Shown piece after piece: positions 1-9,438 of a stretch of 19,221 bases of DNA. How positions within the stretch are numbered: the first letter of the stretch is position 1; each line of letters opens with the position of its first letter. The notes under the pieces are model-generated. The model worked only from the letters and a program-made list of their open reading frames with translations. It made no database searches and was not told where the DNA came from. Made by a program: the position numbers and the translations under genes. The stretch comes from Caldifarciminota bacterium RBG_13_43_14 (GTDB lineage Bacteria; Hydrothermota; Tepidihabitantia; SM23-42), in assembly GCA_001771735.1 (NCBI GenBank), contig MEUM01000002.1, positions 350 through 19,570 on the forward strand, written 5' to 3'.

Positions 1-2
1 AG

Positions 3-599
3 TCGATCGATATTTCGATCAAACTCAATATTGATCCTAAAAAAACCGAACAATTAGTCAGAGGAACAACCAATCTTCCCCATGGAACCGGCAAGGAAAA
101 AAGGATTTTAGTTTTAACTAAAGGTGAAAAGGAAAAAGAAGCGAAAGATGCCGGCGCTGATCATGTTGGTTTTGATGAATATATTGATAAACTCAAAAAT
201 GGCTGGACGGACATTGATATTATTATCGCCACTCCGGATGTGATGTCAGATGTTGGTAAATTGGGGCGGATCCTGGGACCTAAGGGACTTATGCCTTCAC
301 CAAAATCTGGAACTGTTACCTTTGATGTCGCGGCTCAGGTAAAGGCCCTGAAAAAAGGCAAAGTTGAATTTAAAACCGATAAAACCGGCTGCATGCACGT
401 TGCGGTTGGAAAAGCTGCGTTCGGGAAAGAACAACTATACGAAAATATTGTTGTATTCATACAGGACCTCATGAACGCTAAACCATCAAGTGTTCGTGGA
501 CAATTCATGAAATCAATAACCATTTCCTCCACGATCGGTCCAGGGATCAAAATTGATGAAAGAAACATCCTCGCCGAAATCCGAAAGGGAGGTTTATAA
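3..599 (+). CDS. rplA: 50S ribosomal protein L1 (5' end outside window)
   Basis: Ribosomal protein L1 binds 23S rRNA at the L1 stalk, helps release deacylated tRNA from the E site, and in many bacteria represses translation of its own operon. The frame is open from base 3 with no start in the window, so the gene begins upstream; about 198 residues are visible of a family length near 230. The C-terminal half carries the family signature: GKLGRILGPKGLMPSPKSGT followed by the VEFKTDKTG strand and a conserved end (SSTIGPGIKID). The ATG at 240 lies inside the protein and is not the start. The stop codon shares its last base with the rplJ start codon (TAATG), so the two genes are probably translationally coupled. 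First gene of the rplA-rplJ-rplL-rpoB-rpoC cluster; rplK would be expected just upstream but is not visible. Confidence 0.97.
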   Translation, partial: SIDISIKLNIDPKKTEQLVRGTTNLPHGTGKEKRILVLTKGEKEKEAKDAGADHVGFDEYIDKLKNGWTDIDIIIATPDVMSDVGKLGRILGPKGLMPSPKSGTVTFDVAAQVKALKKGKVEFKTDKTGCMHVAVGKAAFGKEQLYENIVVFIQDLMNAKPSSVRGQFMKSITISSTIGPGIKIDERNILAEIRKGGL

Positions 600-1114
600 T
601 GCCTTCAAAAAATAATATCAAATACCTCGAGGACACCAAAGAAAAAATGCAATCAGGTAAAGCTTTTTATTTCACTGACTTCAGCGGCGTATCGGTTCAG
701 AACCTTGAAAAACTACGGATCGAGCTTAAAAAAAGCAAAGGTAACTATCTGGTGGTTAAAAATACCTTGGGCACTCTGGTGATGAAGAAATTGGGTTTTA
801 CTGATGAAATGATCGGCAATATGTTCATCGGTCCTACTGGTATTGCTATTGCCTTTGATGATCCAATTATCCTGGCAAAGATACTCAATGGCAGTAAAAA
901 CATCAAAATAAAAGGCAGTATCATTGAAGGCGTTTTTTATAATACTGAAGATGTCATACGTTTCTCCAAGCTGCCATCAAAAGAAGGTTTATATGCCCAG
1001 GTAGCGGGTTCATTGAATATTCTTGGTAATCTTGTTGGCGCTCTTGAAGGGATGATGCGTAATCTTATATATACATTAATATCCATTAAGGAGAAAAGGG
1101 ACGAGAAAAAATAG
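599..1114 (+). CDS. rplJ: 50S ribosomal protein L10
   Basis: L10 (171 residues, normal for the family) forms the base of the ribosomal stalk: its N-terminal globular domain binds 23S rRNA next to L11, and its C-terminal helix carries the L7/L12 dimers. The N-terminal region shows the typical pattern of YLEDTKEKM, then FTDFSGVSV, then a KGNYLVVKNTLG stretch at about residues 55-67. The C-terminal part holds the conserved LNILGNLVGALEGMMRNL segment leading into a lysine-rich tail. The ATG at 599 overlaps the rplA stop by one base and has an aaagggaggt ribosome binding site inside the rplA 3' end. Because of the overlap there is no intergenic space before rplJ for the L10-binding leader found in many bacteria. 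An 82-base gap separates it from rplL. Confidence 0.97.
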   Translation: MPSKNNIKYLEDTKEKMQSGKAFYFTDFSGVSVQNLEKLRIELKKSKGNYLVVKNTLGTLVMKKLGFTDEMIGNMFIGPTGIAIAFDDPIILAKILNGSKNIKIKGSIIEGVFYNTEDVIRFSKLPSKEGLYAQVAGSLNILGNLVGALEGMMRNLIYTLISIKEKRDEKK

Positions 1115-1196
1115 ATTATGCAAAGAATTAACGGCTTATAAGTATGATTTTCAATGAGAATAATAGTGCTTTATTGGCTAAACCCGAGGAGGTAAA

Positions 1197-1592
1197 ATGA
1201 CGAAAGAAGCCAAAAAAGGTGTTGAAACCATTGTTGAAGAAATAGGGAATTTATCCGTTCTTGAGCTTTCAGAATTAGTGAAAGCCATCCAGGAAAAATT
1301 CGGGGTTAGTGCAGCTGCTCCGGTGCAGATTGTTGCACAAGCGGGCGCTACTGACGCAGCTCAGTCCAAGGCCGAGGAAAAAAGTGAATTCGATGTCACA
1401 ATGACATCATGCGGAGATAAAAAAATACAGGTACTAAAGGTTTTGCGGGAATTAACCGGTCTTGGCCTTAAAGAAGCAAAAGATATGATCGACAGTCTAC
1501 CAAAAGTAATAAAAGAAGGCGCGATAAAAGAAGAGGCCCAAAACATTAAAAGCAAGCTCGAGGAAGTCGGGGCTGCGATTGAGCTTAAATAA
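1197..1592 (+). CDS. rplL: 50S ribosomal protein L7/L12
   Basis: L7/L12 is the multicopy stalk protein that recruits and stimulates the translational GTPases (EF-Tu, EF-G, IF2, RF3). At 131 residues it has the usual length. It shows an N-terminal dimerisation and L10-binding helix region (residues about 10-40, LSVLELSELVKAIQEKFGV), an alanine-rich flexible hinge (about 38-62), and a C-terminal factor-binding domain starting at the EFDV strand and containing the invariant helix region LKEAKDMIDSLPKVIKEG. The ATG at 1197 follows an excellent ribosome binding site (gaggaggt), which fits the high expression this gene needs. The C-terminal domain has a Cys in the turn before DKKIQVLK, an unremarkable variation. 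rpoB follows after 115 bases in which I saw no hairpin with a U-tract. Confidence 0.98.
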   Translation: MTKEAKKGVETIVEEIGNLSVLELSELVKAIQEKFGVSAAAPVQIVAQAGATDAAQSKAEEKSEFDVTMTSCGDKKIQVLKVLRELTGLGLKEAKDMIDSLPKVIKEGAIKEEAQNIKSKLEEVGAAIELK

Positions 1593-1707
1593 ATATCCAT
1601 CAAACGGTCGAGAGCATATCTGATTTTGCGCGGATCTAGGTGCAAATTCTATCAATGTACGAAGGGGATATATTTTACATTTTTTTGGGAGATAATATTG
1701 CATTATT

Positions 1708-4700
1708 ATGAGAAATATAATTAGTTTCTCAAAAAACAAAGCGACCTTCAAAATGCCCCATTTACTTGAAGTCCAGCTTGAATCGTACTCACAATTCACC
1801 AGTAAAACAATTAAGGATATCTTTACTGAATTGTTCCCGGTTGCAGATATTCACAATCGTTATCAATTGGTTTATAATGCACACCGATTTGGATCAGCGA
1901 AATACTTAGTAAATGAAGCGATTGAAAAAGGCGCAACATATAGTGTTCCGCTTAAGGTTAGTTTCCGGTTGGTCAGCAAAGAGGACGGTGGTGACATAAA
2001 GAATATTGCTGAGCAAGAAATATATTTATGCGACATGCCGGTAATGACCCCTCGCGGGACATTTATAATTAATGGTGTAGAACGGGTTGTTGTCAGCCAA
2101 ATACACCGATCACCCGGAGTTTATTTTAGCGACGAACAAGGAACCCGTACGGCGATGATCATCCCCTATCGAGGTCAATGGGTGGAATTCATCGTCGATC
2201 ATACCAATACCTTTTATGCAATCCTGGATCGGAAGCGTAAGCTCATTGGCTCAATGTTCCTGCGTAGTCTGGGTTATGAAACGAATGAAAAAATAATCAA
2301 ATTGTTCTACCCGACCAAGGAAGTTGATACCAGGAACAGCGTCAATACGATCAGTGCTGAACCAATCTACGATGGTGATTCATTATTGTTTCCAGCCGGG
2401 GAGCTCATTGAACAACCTACCGCTGAAGTCTTTAAAAGCAAAGGGATCAAAAAAGTAAAGATCATTGACTCTGGTCATCTTGGAGTTGGCATTCTAGCGA
2501 ATACCTTTAAAAAAGACCGAACATCATCTCAGGAAGAAGCCGCCAAAAAGATATATACATTACTTCGCTCAATGGCTCCTCCTACTCTTGATATTGCCAT
2601 CGCTTATATCAAAAACATTCTATTCGATGCTAATCATTTTAATCTTGGTGATGTTGGGAGATTCAAACTCAATATGCGCCTTGGTCTTAATGAAAGAACA
2701 CATAAAATGAGTTTGACCGAAGCCGATCTCTTCGAGACCTTTCGAAAACTGTTTCAATTTACGGCCGGAGAGTTCACCGCTGATGATATCGATCACCTTG
2801 GTAATCGCCGAGTCCGAAGGGTCGGCGAACTATTGGAAGGTCAATTCCGACTTGCCCTAACCCAATTGATCCAAAACATCAAAGAAAGGGCATCGCTCAT
2901 GGATGAAGAAAGTCTGTCTCCTCAAGATCTGATCAATCCCCGACTGGTATCGAATATTATCAATAAATTTTTTACCACATCGCAGCTGTCACAATTCATG
3001 GAGCAAACAAACTCGATATCAGAGATGACTCATAAAAGGCGTATTTCATCACTGGGATCAGGTGGTTTGAAACGCCAAACTGCAGGTTTTGAAGTACGAG
3101 ATGTTCATTTTTCACATTATTCGAGGATTTGTCCGATCGAAACCCCTGAAGGACCAAATATCGGGTTGATCTCAAGTTTAGCTAGTCATGCTCGAATCGA
3201 CAAACATGGTTTTATCCTGGCACCATACTGGATCGTGAAAAACAGCCGAGTAACCGAAGAATATGTGTTTTTGCGGGCCGATGAAGAAGATAAATATACT
3301 ATTGCTCAAGCCAATACGCCGATCGATAAAAATGGGAAAATACTTTCTGAACAAGTTCTTTGCCGGCGTCGCGATGATTTCCCGCTTGTGCCTCCACATG
3401 AAGTCGATCTAATGGATGTATCGCCTGAACAAGTTTTTAGTCCCAGCGCTGCATTAATACCATTTTTGGAACATAATGACGCTGACCGCGCTCTAATGGG
3501 CTCGAACATGATGCGTCAGGCGGTTCCGGTCATTGAACCTGAAATACCTCTGGTCGGCACGGGTCTGGAAGAAAGAGTAGCGAAAAATTCAGGTACACTA
3601 TTGATTGCAGAAGAAGATGGATTAGTTACCGAAGTCGATTCGCGTAAGATCACGATCGAAACGAACAAGGGGATAAAGAAACGATATCATCTATCCAAGT
3701 TCCTTCGCTCAAATCAAAATACTTGTATTCATCAGAAACCATTGATCAGCATTGATAAAAAGGTCAAGAAAGGTGATATTCTTGCTGATGGTTATGCCAC
3801 CAAAGAGGGATATCTCGCACTCGGGCGAAATTCCCTGGTTGCATTCATGCCATTTCTTGGGTTCAATTTCGAGGATGCGATTATTGTCAGTGAAGAATTG
3901 CTTAAGAACGATGCTTTTACCTCGTTGCATATCCTTGAATTCGACTGTGAGGTGCGTGAAACAAAATTAGGACCTGAAGAAGTGACGCGTGATATTCCGG
4001 GGATAAGCGATTTCCTTCTCAAAGACCTTGATGAATACGGAGTTGTGAGAACCGGTGCTCATGTCGGTCCAGATGATATTCTGGTCGGTAAGATCACACC
4101 CAAGGGTGAAACCGAATTAACACCTGAAGAAAGGCTGATGCGGGCAGTGTTCGCTGAAAAGGCCACAAATGTTCGTGACACATCGCTACGGGTCGAACCT
4201 GGCGTAGAAGGCGTTATTATTGATAGAAAAGTACTGACCAGACGCACGACCGATGCATTAGCAAAAAAGATGGAAGAAGCACAAAGAACCAGGCTAAAGG
4301 AAGAATTCACAATTTTGCATAATGAAAGCACATTGATTCGAAATAATTTCCTAAAGCAAGAGCTTCTGAACAAAACTGCAGCCTCAACGATACGCGATGA
4401 TAAAGGTAGAGTTTTATTGCGCAAAGGTAGCGAATTAAATGAGGAATTTTTTGCGAATCTCAATACGACAAAAATAACTGCTGATGAAAAATTTGTGACG
4501 AATGATAAAATAAACAATGAAGTAATAAATATAGTTCTAAGTGGTGAAGAAAAACTCACTCAGATCATTGCCGACCGCAAATTAGAAGAAGATAAATTAT
4601 TACGCGGAGATGAACTGCCTCATGGTGTATTAAAGATCGTCAAGGTCTTTATTGCCCAAAAACGCAAAGTAGCTGTTGGCGATAAAATGTCCGGCCGTCA

Positions 4701-5376
4701 CGGCAATAAAGGAGTCGTGGCAAAGATAATGCCCGAAGAAAGTATGCCATTTCTCCCCGATGGAACACCAGTCGACATTATACTCAATCCACTTGGTGTT
4801 CCATCACGTATGAACGTGGGTCAAATACTGGAGACCCATCTCGGCTGGGCCGCTGATCAGCTGAAATTCCTTGCCATTACTCCGATATTTGATGGTGCAA
4901 CCGTTGAAGAAATCAAGCAAAAAATGGCCGAAGCCAATCTCCCGCTCAATGGTCAGATCGAACTGCGCGATGGTCGTACCGGTAAAAAATTCAATTCTAA
5001 AATAACGGTTGGACGGATGTACATGCTTAAGCTAATCCATATGGTCGACGAAAAAATGCATGCCCGTTCCACCGGTCCGTATTCACTTATCACCCAACAG
5101 CCGCTTGGAGGAAAAGCTCAATTTGGTGGTCAGCGCCTTGGAGAAATGGAGGTCTGGGCGCTTGAGGCTTATGGAGCAGCCTTTACACTTCAAGAAATGC
5201 TAACGGTTAAATCCGATGATGTCGAAGGACGGGCGGCGATGTATGAATCATTGATCCGGGGCAAAAATCCACCCCGGCCAAGAGCACCAGCGTCTTTCAA
5301 TGTCCTTCTAAAAGAATTGCAGGGATTAGGATTTAATATAACACTCGAGAAAAAGGAGGTCACAGATGAGACGTAG
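1708..5376 (+). CDS. rpoB: DNA-directed RNA polymerase subunit beta
   Basis: The beta subunit (1222 residues) forms one side of the active-site cleft of RNA polymerase and contains the rifampicin pocket. The rifampicin region is at about residues 425-455 (SQLSQFMEQTNSISEMTHKR); the IETPEGPNIGLI motif follows. GDKMSGRHGNKG at about 992-1003 carries conserved active-site lysines, and PSRMNVGQILETHLG lies after it. The region at about 840-980 contains the lineage-specific segment seen in Gram-negative beta subunits. The chosen ATG gives the standard N-terminus (FSKNKATFKMPHLLEVQLESY); its nearest purine-rich sequence, gggaga at 1687-1692, is rather far upstream (about 15 bases), so initiation may be weak or coupled. 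The only in-frame codons between that site and the ATG are ATT, TGC and ATT ATT after a stop at 1693. The 3' end overlaps rpoC by 11 bases. Confidence 0.98.
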   Translation: MRNIISFSKNKATFKMPHLLEVQLESYSQFTSKTIKDIFTELFPVADIHNRYQLVYNAHRFGSAKYLVNEAIEKGATYSVPLKVSFRLVSKEDGGDIKNIAEQEIYLCDMPVMTPRGTFIINGVERVVVSQIHRSPGVYFSDEQGTRTAMIIPYRGQWVEFIVDHTNTFYAILDRKRKLIGSMFLRSLGYETNEKIIKLFYPTKEVDTRNSVNTISAEPIYDGDSLLFPAGELIEQPTAEVFKSKGIKKVKIIDSGHLGVGILANTFKKDRTSSQEEAAKKIYTLLRSMAPPTLDIAIAYIKNILFDANHFNLGDVGRFKLNMRLGLNERTHKMSLTEADLFETFRKLFQFTAGEFTADDIDHLGNRRVRRVGELLEGQFRLALTQLIQNIKERASLMDEESLSPQDLINPRLVSNIINKFFTTSQLSQFMEQTNSISEMTHKRRISSLGSGGLKRQTAGFEVRDVHFSHYSRICPIETPEGPNIGLISSLASHARIDKHGFILAPYWIVKNSRVTEEYVFLRADEEDKYTIAQANTPIDKNGKILSEQVLCRRRDDFPLVPPHEVDLMDVSPEQVFSPSAALIPFLEHNDADRALMGSNMMRQAVPVIEPEIPLVGTGLEERVAKNSGTLLIAEEDGLVTEVDSRKITIETNKGIKKRYHLSKFLRSNQNTCIHQKPLISIDKKVKKGDILADGYATKEGYLALGRNSLVAFMPFLGFNFEDAIIVSEELLKNDAFTSLHILEFDCEVRETKLGPEEVTRDIPGISDFLLKDLDEYGVVRTGAHVGPDDILVGKITPKGETELTPEERLMRAVFAEKATNVRDTSLRVEPGVEGVIIDRKVLTRRTTDALAKKMEEAQRTRLKEEFTILHNESTLIRNNFLKQELLNKTAASTIRDDKGRVLLRKGSELNEEFFANLNTTKITADEKFVTNDKINNEVINIVLSGEEKLTQIIADRKLEEDKLLRGDELPHGVLKIVKVFIAQKRKVAVGDKMSGRHGNKGVVAKIMPEESMPFLPDGTPVDIILNPLGVPSRMNVGQILETHLGWAADQLKFLAITPIFDGATVEEIKQKMAEANLPLNGQIELRDGRTGKKFNSKITVGRMYMLKLIHMVDEKMHARSTGPYSLITQQPLGGKAQFGGQRLGEMEVWALEAYGAAFTLQEMLTVKSDDVEGRAAMYESLIRGKNPPRPRAPASFNVLLKELQGLGFNITLEKKEVTDET

Positions 5377-8300
5377 AGCTTATGAAAGCCTAGACCTCAC
5401 CGACTATGATGGTATAAGATTGAGCCTTGCTTCTCCGGAAGTCATTGCCAACTGGTCACACGGTGAAATAACCCGTGCGGATACGATAAATTATCGTACT
5501 CAGAGACCGGAAAAAGATGGACTCTTCTGCGAACGTATATTCGGTCCGATTAAAGATTTCGAATGTTCATGCGGTAAATACAAAAAGGCAAAATACCGCG
5601 GTACGATCTGCGACCGCTGCGGGGTCGAAGTTGCGGCTGCTTCAGTACGTCGCGACCGCATGGGACATGTTGATCTTGCTGTACCAATAGCCCATGTTTT
5701 CTATTATAAGATCCCGCCCAGCAAAATTGGTTTGCTTCTCGAGCTTTCGATAAATCAGCTGGAAGCGATACTCAATTATGAGGTTTACATCGTACTGGAA
5801 TCAGGTGATTCTCCTCATCGAAAAGGTAGTGTGCTGCTCGAAGAAGAAAATCAGGAAGCGAAGGAAAAATATACCGGTTTCAAAGCCGATATGGGCGGAC
5901 AGCCGATTTATGATCTTTTAAAAGAGATCGACCTTGAGAACCTTTCATCGGACCTGCGAATCCGCCTTGAAAAAGAAACTTTAAAGGCACGCCGTTTCCA
6001 GTTATTGAAAAAATTGAAACTCGTTGAAGCCTTTAGACTTTCCGGGAACCGTCCTGAATGGATGGTAATGACCCGTCTTCCTGTGATACCTCCCGATCTT
6101 CGACCGTTAGTGGCACTTGAGGGCGGCCGATACGCAACCTCTGACCTGAACGATCTGTACAAACGGGTGATCACACGCAACAATCGTGTAAAATCGATCA
6201 CTTCAGGAATTAAAACGCCTGAGGTCATTGTCCGAAATGAAAAACGCATGCTGCAGGATTCGGTAGATGCATTACTTGATAATACACGCCGTTCGAGACC
6301 AATCAAGGGACGCGGTAATCGTCCGCTTCGCTCTCTTGCTGATGCATTGAAAGGCAAGCAGGGTAGATTCCGCCGAAATCTTCTGGGCAAGCGGGTGGAT
6401 TATTCGGGACGTTCAGTGATCGTCGTCGACCCTTCGCTGAAATTATATGAATGTGGTATACCCAAAGAGATGGCACTTGAGCTATTTAAACCGATGATCG
6501 TCAGGAAACTTGAGGAACAAGGTGTTGTTGATTCCGAACGTAGTGCTCGTCGTTTGGTCCGGGCTCGATCTACTGAAGTATATGAAATCCTAGAAGAAAT
6601 AATCAAGGACCGTCCCGTGCTTTTGAACCGTGCCCCAACCCTTCACCGTGTTTCAATACAGGCATTTCTACCAGTGCTACGCGAAGGTCGGGCAATTACA
6701 ATACATCCCCTTGTCTGCCATGCTTTCAACGCCGACTTTGACGGGGATACAATGAGCATTCATATTCCTTTATCGCCGGAAGCGATTATCGAATCATATC
6801 TGCTTTTGCTTTCGATCCATAACATAAGATCGCCGGCGCATGGTCGAGCATTAATGGCGCCTTCTCAGGACATGGTCATTGGTCTTTATTATCTAACCAA
6901 AGAAGAAACATCTCTTCCCAAGACCAATAGAGTATTAAGTTCCGCAGATGAAGCGCATCTGGCAATTGAACAAGAATACATGCGGCTTAATGAACCAGTT
7001 AAATATCGGTATGGAAACAAGACTTATGATACCACCCCTGGTCGTGTAATATTTAACGAAATTCTTCCGGAAGAAATGCGTTTCAAAAATACCCTTGTGA
7101 ATAAACGCAATCTAACCGGTTTGATCGATGAATGTTTGAATAAATTCGGTACTGAACGCACCGTAGCCCTGCTTGACGATTTGAAAGAACAAGGATTTGA
7201 ATACGCAACCCGCTGTGGACTTACGATCGGGATCGATGATATGATCAGTCCGCGCAACAAAGACAAAATATGGGCACGTGGAACTCGCGAAGTATACGAT
7301 ATCAACAAAGCACAAAAAAGCGGGTTGATTTCTGAAACCGAAAGATACAACAAGATCATCGATACCTGGACGCGGATTTCCATTGAAATAGAAGATAATC
7401 TGTTAAACGAACTCGAAAAGGACAACAATGGATTCAATCCCCTGTTTATGATGGTTCATTCAGGAGCAAGGGGCTCCCGTAACCAGGCGTGTCAGATCTG
7501 CGGATTGCGAGGACTGATGTCAAAGCCTCAACGTAAGGTCACCTCGGTTCAGATCATCGAAACTCCGATCAAATCATCCTGTAAAGAAGGTCTTTCAGTA
7601 CTTGAATACTTTATATCAACTCACGGAGCTAGAAAAGGATTGGCCGATACCGCTTTAAAAACTGCTGATGCAGGTTATTTAACGCGTCGACTTGTTGATG
7701 CTGCCCAAAACGTTACCATTACCATGGAGGACTGTGGAACGATCATGGGCCAAGAGATCAGCGCTTTAAAGGAAGGTGAAAAGATAGTTGAACCTTTGAA
7801 CGAAAGGATCGCCGGAAGGGTCGCCCTGGTCGATACGATCGATCCCTTGACCGATGAAGCAATCATTAAAGCTGGTACTGAGATCTCGAACGAACAGGCA
7901 TTACATATTGAGAAAAGCGGTGTGGAAAAAGCCAAAGTCCGATCGATCCTAACCTGTGAAGCACCGATCGGATTGTGTGCGAAATGCTATGGGCGGAATC
8001 TGGCTACGGGCAAGCTGGTCGAGATCGGCGAAGCCGTCGGCATTATTGCCGCCCAATCGATAGGAGAACCAGGAACTCAATTGACCCTCAGAACCTTCCA
8101 TGGCGGAGGTGTCGCTTTGAGAATCGCCGAGAGCACTTACAAAAATACCGATATCACCGGGGAGGTAAGTTTTGATAACCTCAATGCGGTCGAAAATAGT
8201 GACGGTCATCTGGTGAGTGTCAATGATAAAAGTCGAATGATCATTAAGGGAGAAAGCGGTCGGCGGATAACCTATAACATACCGCTTGGTGCCGTGATCT

Positions 8301-9394
8301 ACCCAAAACGCAAAGCAATTGTTCAGCAGGATGATATATTGTTTGAATGGGATCCTTATTCAATACCTATCGTATCACCGGCAAATGGCATGGTCAAGTT
8401 CACTGATATTATACCAGGTATTACCGTGCAGGAGAACTGGGTCGATGAACGCTCCGGAGGCAAGCAATTTGTGATCGTAGAAGACCGCCTGCGTCATCAT
8501 CATCCCAAAATACACATATTCGGTAGTGACAAAAAAGTTCAAAAAACATTCTCAATACCTGCCGGTGCATATTTACTTGTTAAAAATGGTGATCAAATTA
8601 AATCCGGAACCTTAATTGCTCGTATCCCCAAGGAGATCGGTAAGAGCAAAGACATTACTGGTGGTCTACCCAGGGTAGAAGAGCTATTTGAAGCAAAGAT
8701 CGTAAAGAATCCGGCGATTGTCACGGAAATCGACGGCATCGTGGATGTTGAAGAAGAAAAGGGCATCTGGAAAATAATGGTCACACCAGAGGTTGGGGAT
8801 GCACGTGCTTATCGCCTACCGACGACAAGATATTTAAAAGTGCATTCTGGTGAATATATGCGCGCTGGTGATCCACTATGCGAAGGTGCGATAGACCCTC
8901 ACGATATATTACGTATTAAAGGCCCAATGGAAACACAGCGATTCTTAGTCAATGAGATCCTTGAGGTTTACCGGATCCAGGACGTGAAGATCGATGATAA
9001 ACATATTGAGATCATTGTACGGCAGATGCTTCAACGAGTGAAAATCGAAGAACCGGGTAATACACCTTTTGTGGGCGGAGAGATTGTTGATAAAAGACGA
9101 GTTATCGAGATCAATCAACAAGCACTTGTTGAAGGACGTAAACCTGCGACCTATCGACCAATCCTGCTTGGTATTACGCGAGCGGCGCTTTCAACCCAAT
9201 CTTTCTTTTCAGCCTCAAGCTTCCAGGAAACAACCAAGGTACTGGCGGATGCAGCGGTTGAAGGCAAACTTGATCGCCTTGAAGGATTAAAAGAAAATGT
9301 AATCGTTGGTCGTATAATTCCTGCCGGAACAGGGCTGGCGGAATTCCAAAAACTGTCACTTTTTGAAGATGAAACTGAAGCCAAGGCGATGTAA
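5366..9394 (+). CDS. rpoC: DNA-directed RNA polymerase subunit beta'
   Basis: The beta' subunit (1342 residues) supplies the catalytic magnesium site and the clamp. The N-terminal zinc ribbon is intact with C67, C69, C82 and C85. The catalytic NADFDGD motif is at residues 455-461. The second zinc site has C790, C864, C871 and C874. After the bridge helix/trigger-loop motif (QLTLRTFHGGG) comes an inserted block of about 190 residues that resembles E. coli SI3 (pattern GAVIYPK...WDPYSIPIVSPANG...DITGGLPRVEELFEA), typical of proteobacterial and related Gram-negative polymerases and absent from most Gram-positive ones. The ATG sits inside the end of rpoB with a strong aaaaggaggt site 6 bases upstream, so the subunits are probably made by coupled translation. 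An intrinsic terminator follows 18 bases after the stop. Confidence 0.98.
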   Translation: MRRRAYESLDLTDYDGIRLSLASPEVIANWSHGEITRADTINYRTQRPEKDGLFCERIFGPIKDFECSCGKYKKAKYRGTICDRCGVEVAAASVRRDRMGHVDLAVPIAHVFYYKIPPSKIGLLLELSINQLEAILNYEVYIVLESGDSPHRKGSVLLEEENQEAKEKYTGFKADMGGQPIYDLLKEIDLENLSSDLRIRLEKETLKARRFQLLKKLKLVEAFRLSGNRPEWMVMTRLPVIPPDLRPLVALEGGRYATSDLNDLYKRVITRNNRVKSITSGIKTPEVIVRNEKRMLQDSVDALLDNTRRSRPIKGRGNRPLRSLADALKGKQGRFRRNLLGKRVDYSGRSVIVVDPSLKLYECGIPKEMALELFKPMIVRKLEEQGVVDSERSARRLVRARSTEVYEILEEIIKDRPVLLNRAPTLHRVSIQAFLPVLREGRAITIHPLVCHAFNADFDGDTMSIHIPLSPEAIIESYLLLLSIHNIRSPAHGRALMAPSQDMVIGLYYLTKEETSLPKTNRVLSSADEAHLAIEQEYMRLNEPVKYRYGNKTYDTTPGRVIFNEILPEEMRFKNTLVNKRNLTGLIDECLNKFGTERTVALLDDLKEQGFEYATRCGLTIGIDDMISPRNKDKIWARGTREVYDINKAQKSGLISETERYNKIIDTWTRISIEIEDNLLNELEKDNNGFNPLFMMVHSGARGSRNQACQICGLRGLMSKPQRKVTSVQIIETPIKSSCKEGLSVLEYFISTHGARKGLADTALKTADAGYLTRRLVDAAQNVTITMEDCGTIMGQEISALKEGEKIVEPLNERIAGRVALVDTIDPLTDEAIIKAGTEISNEQALHIEKSGVEKAKVRSILTCEAPIGLCAKCYGRNLATGKLVEIGEAVGIIAAQSIGEPGTQLTLRTFHGGGVALRIAESTYKNTDITGEVSFDNLNAVENSDGHLVSVNDKSRMIIKGESGRRITYNIPLGAVIYPKRKAIVQQDDILFEWDPYSIPIVSPANGMVKFTDIIPGITVQENWVDERSGGKQFVIVEDRLRHHHPKIHIFGSDKKVQKTFSIPAGAYLLVKNGDQIKSGTLIARIPKEIGKSKDITGGLPRVEELFEAKIVKNPAIVTEIDGIVDVEEEKGIWKIMVTPEVGDARAYRLPTTRYLKVHSGEYMRAGDPLCEGAIDPHDILRIKGPMETQRFLVNEILEVYRIQDVKIDDKHIEIIVRQMLQRVKIEEPGNTPFVGGEIVDKRRVIEINQQALVEGRKPATYRPILLGITRAALSTQSFFSASSFQETTKVLADAAVEGKLDRLEGLKENVIVGRIIPAGTGLAEFQKLSLFEDETEAKAM

Positions 9395-9404
9395 AGATCG
9401 AATT

Positions 9405-9437
9405 AAAAAAAGCCCCGTGTAAAACGGGGTTTTTTTT
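9405..9437. terminator. Bidirectional intrinsic terminator between convergent operons
   Basis: A perfect 6-bp GC-rich stem (CCCCGT at 9413-9418 with ACGGGG at 9424-9429, loop GTAAA) is flanked by a run of seven A on the left and eight T on the right. Read on + it is a rho-independent terminator 18 bases after the rpoC stop; read on - it has an equally good U-tract and begins right after the stop of the gene ending at 9439. One hairpin therefore probably ends both convergent operons. Confidence 0.93.
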
Positions 9438-9438
9438 C

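Noticed and set aside
1593..1707. Possible attenuator or RNase III site between rplL and rpoB, as in enteric bacteria
   Set aside because: I found no stable hairpin or U-tract by eye in these 115 bases; only weak complementarity.
4059..4559. 166-codon open frame on the - strand inside rpoB
   Set aside because: Composition is that of a reverse-complement shadow (Ser/Arg/Phe-rich, no domain pattern) and the + strand is an unambiguous RpoB.
5908..6390. 160-codon open frame on the - strand inside rpoC
   Set aside because: Arg/Ser-rich antisense shadow of a highly conserved RpoC region; no start signal or recognisable motif.
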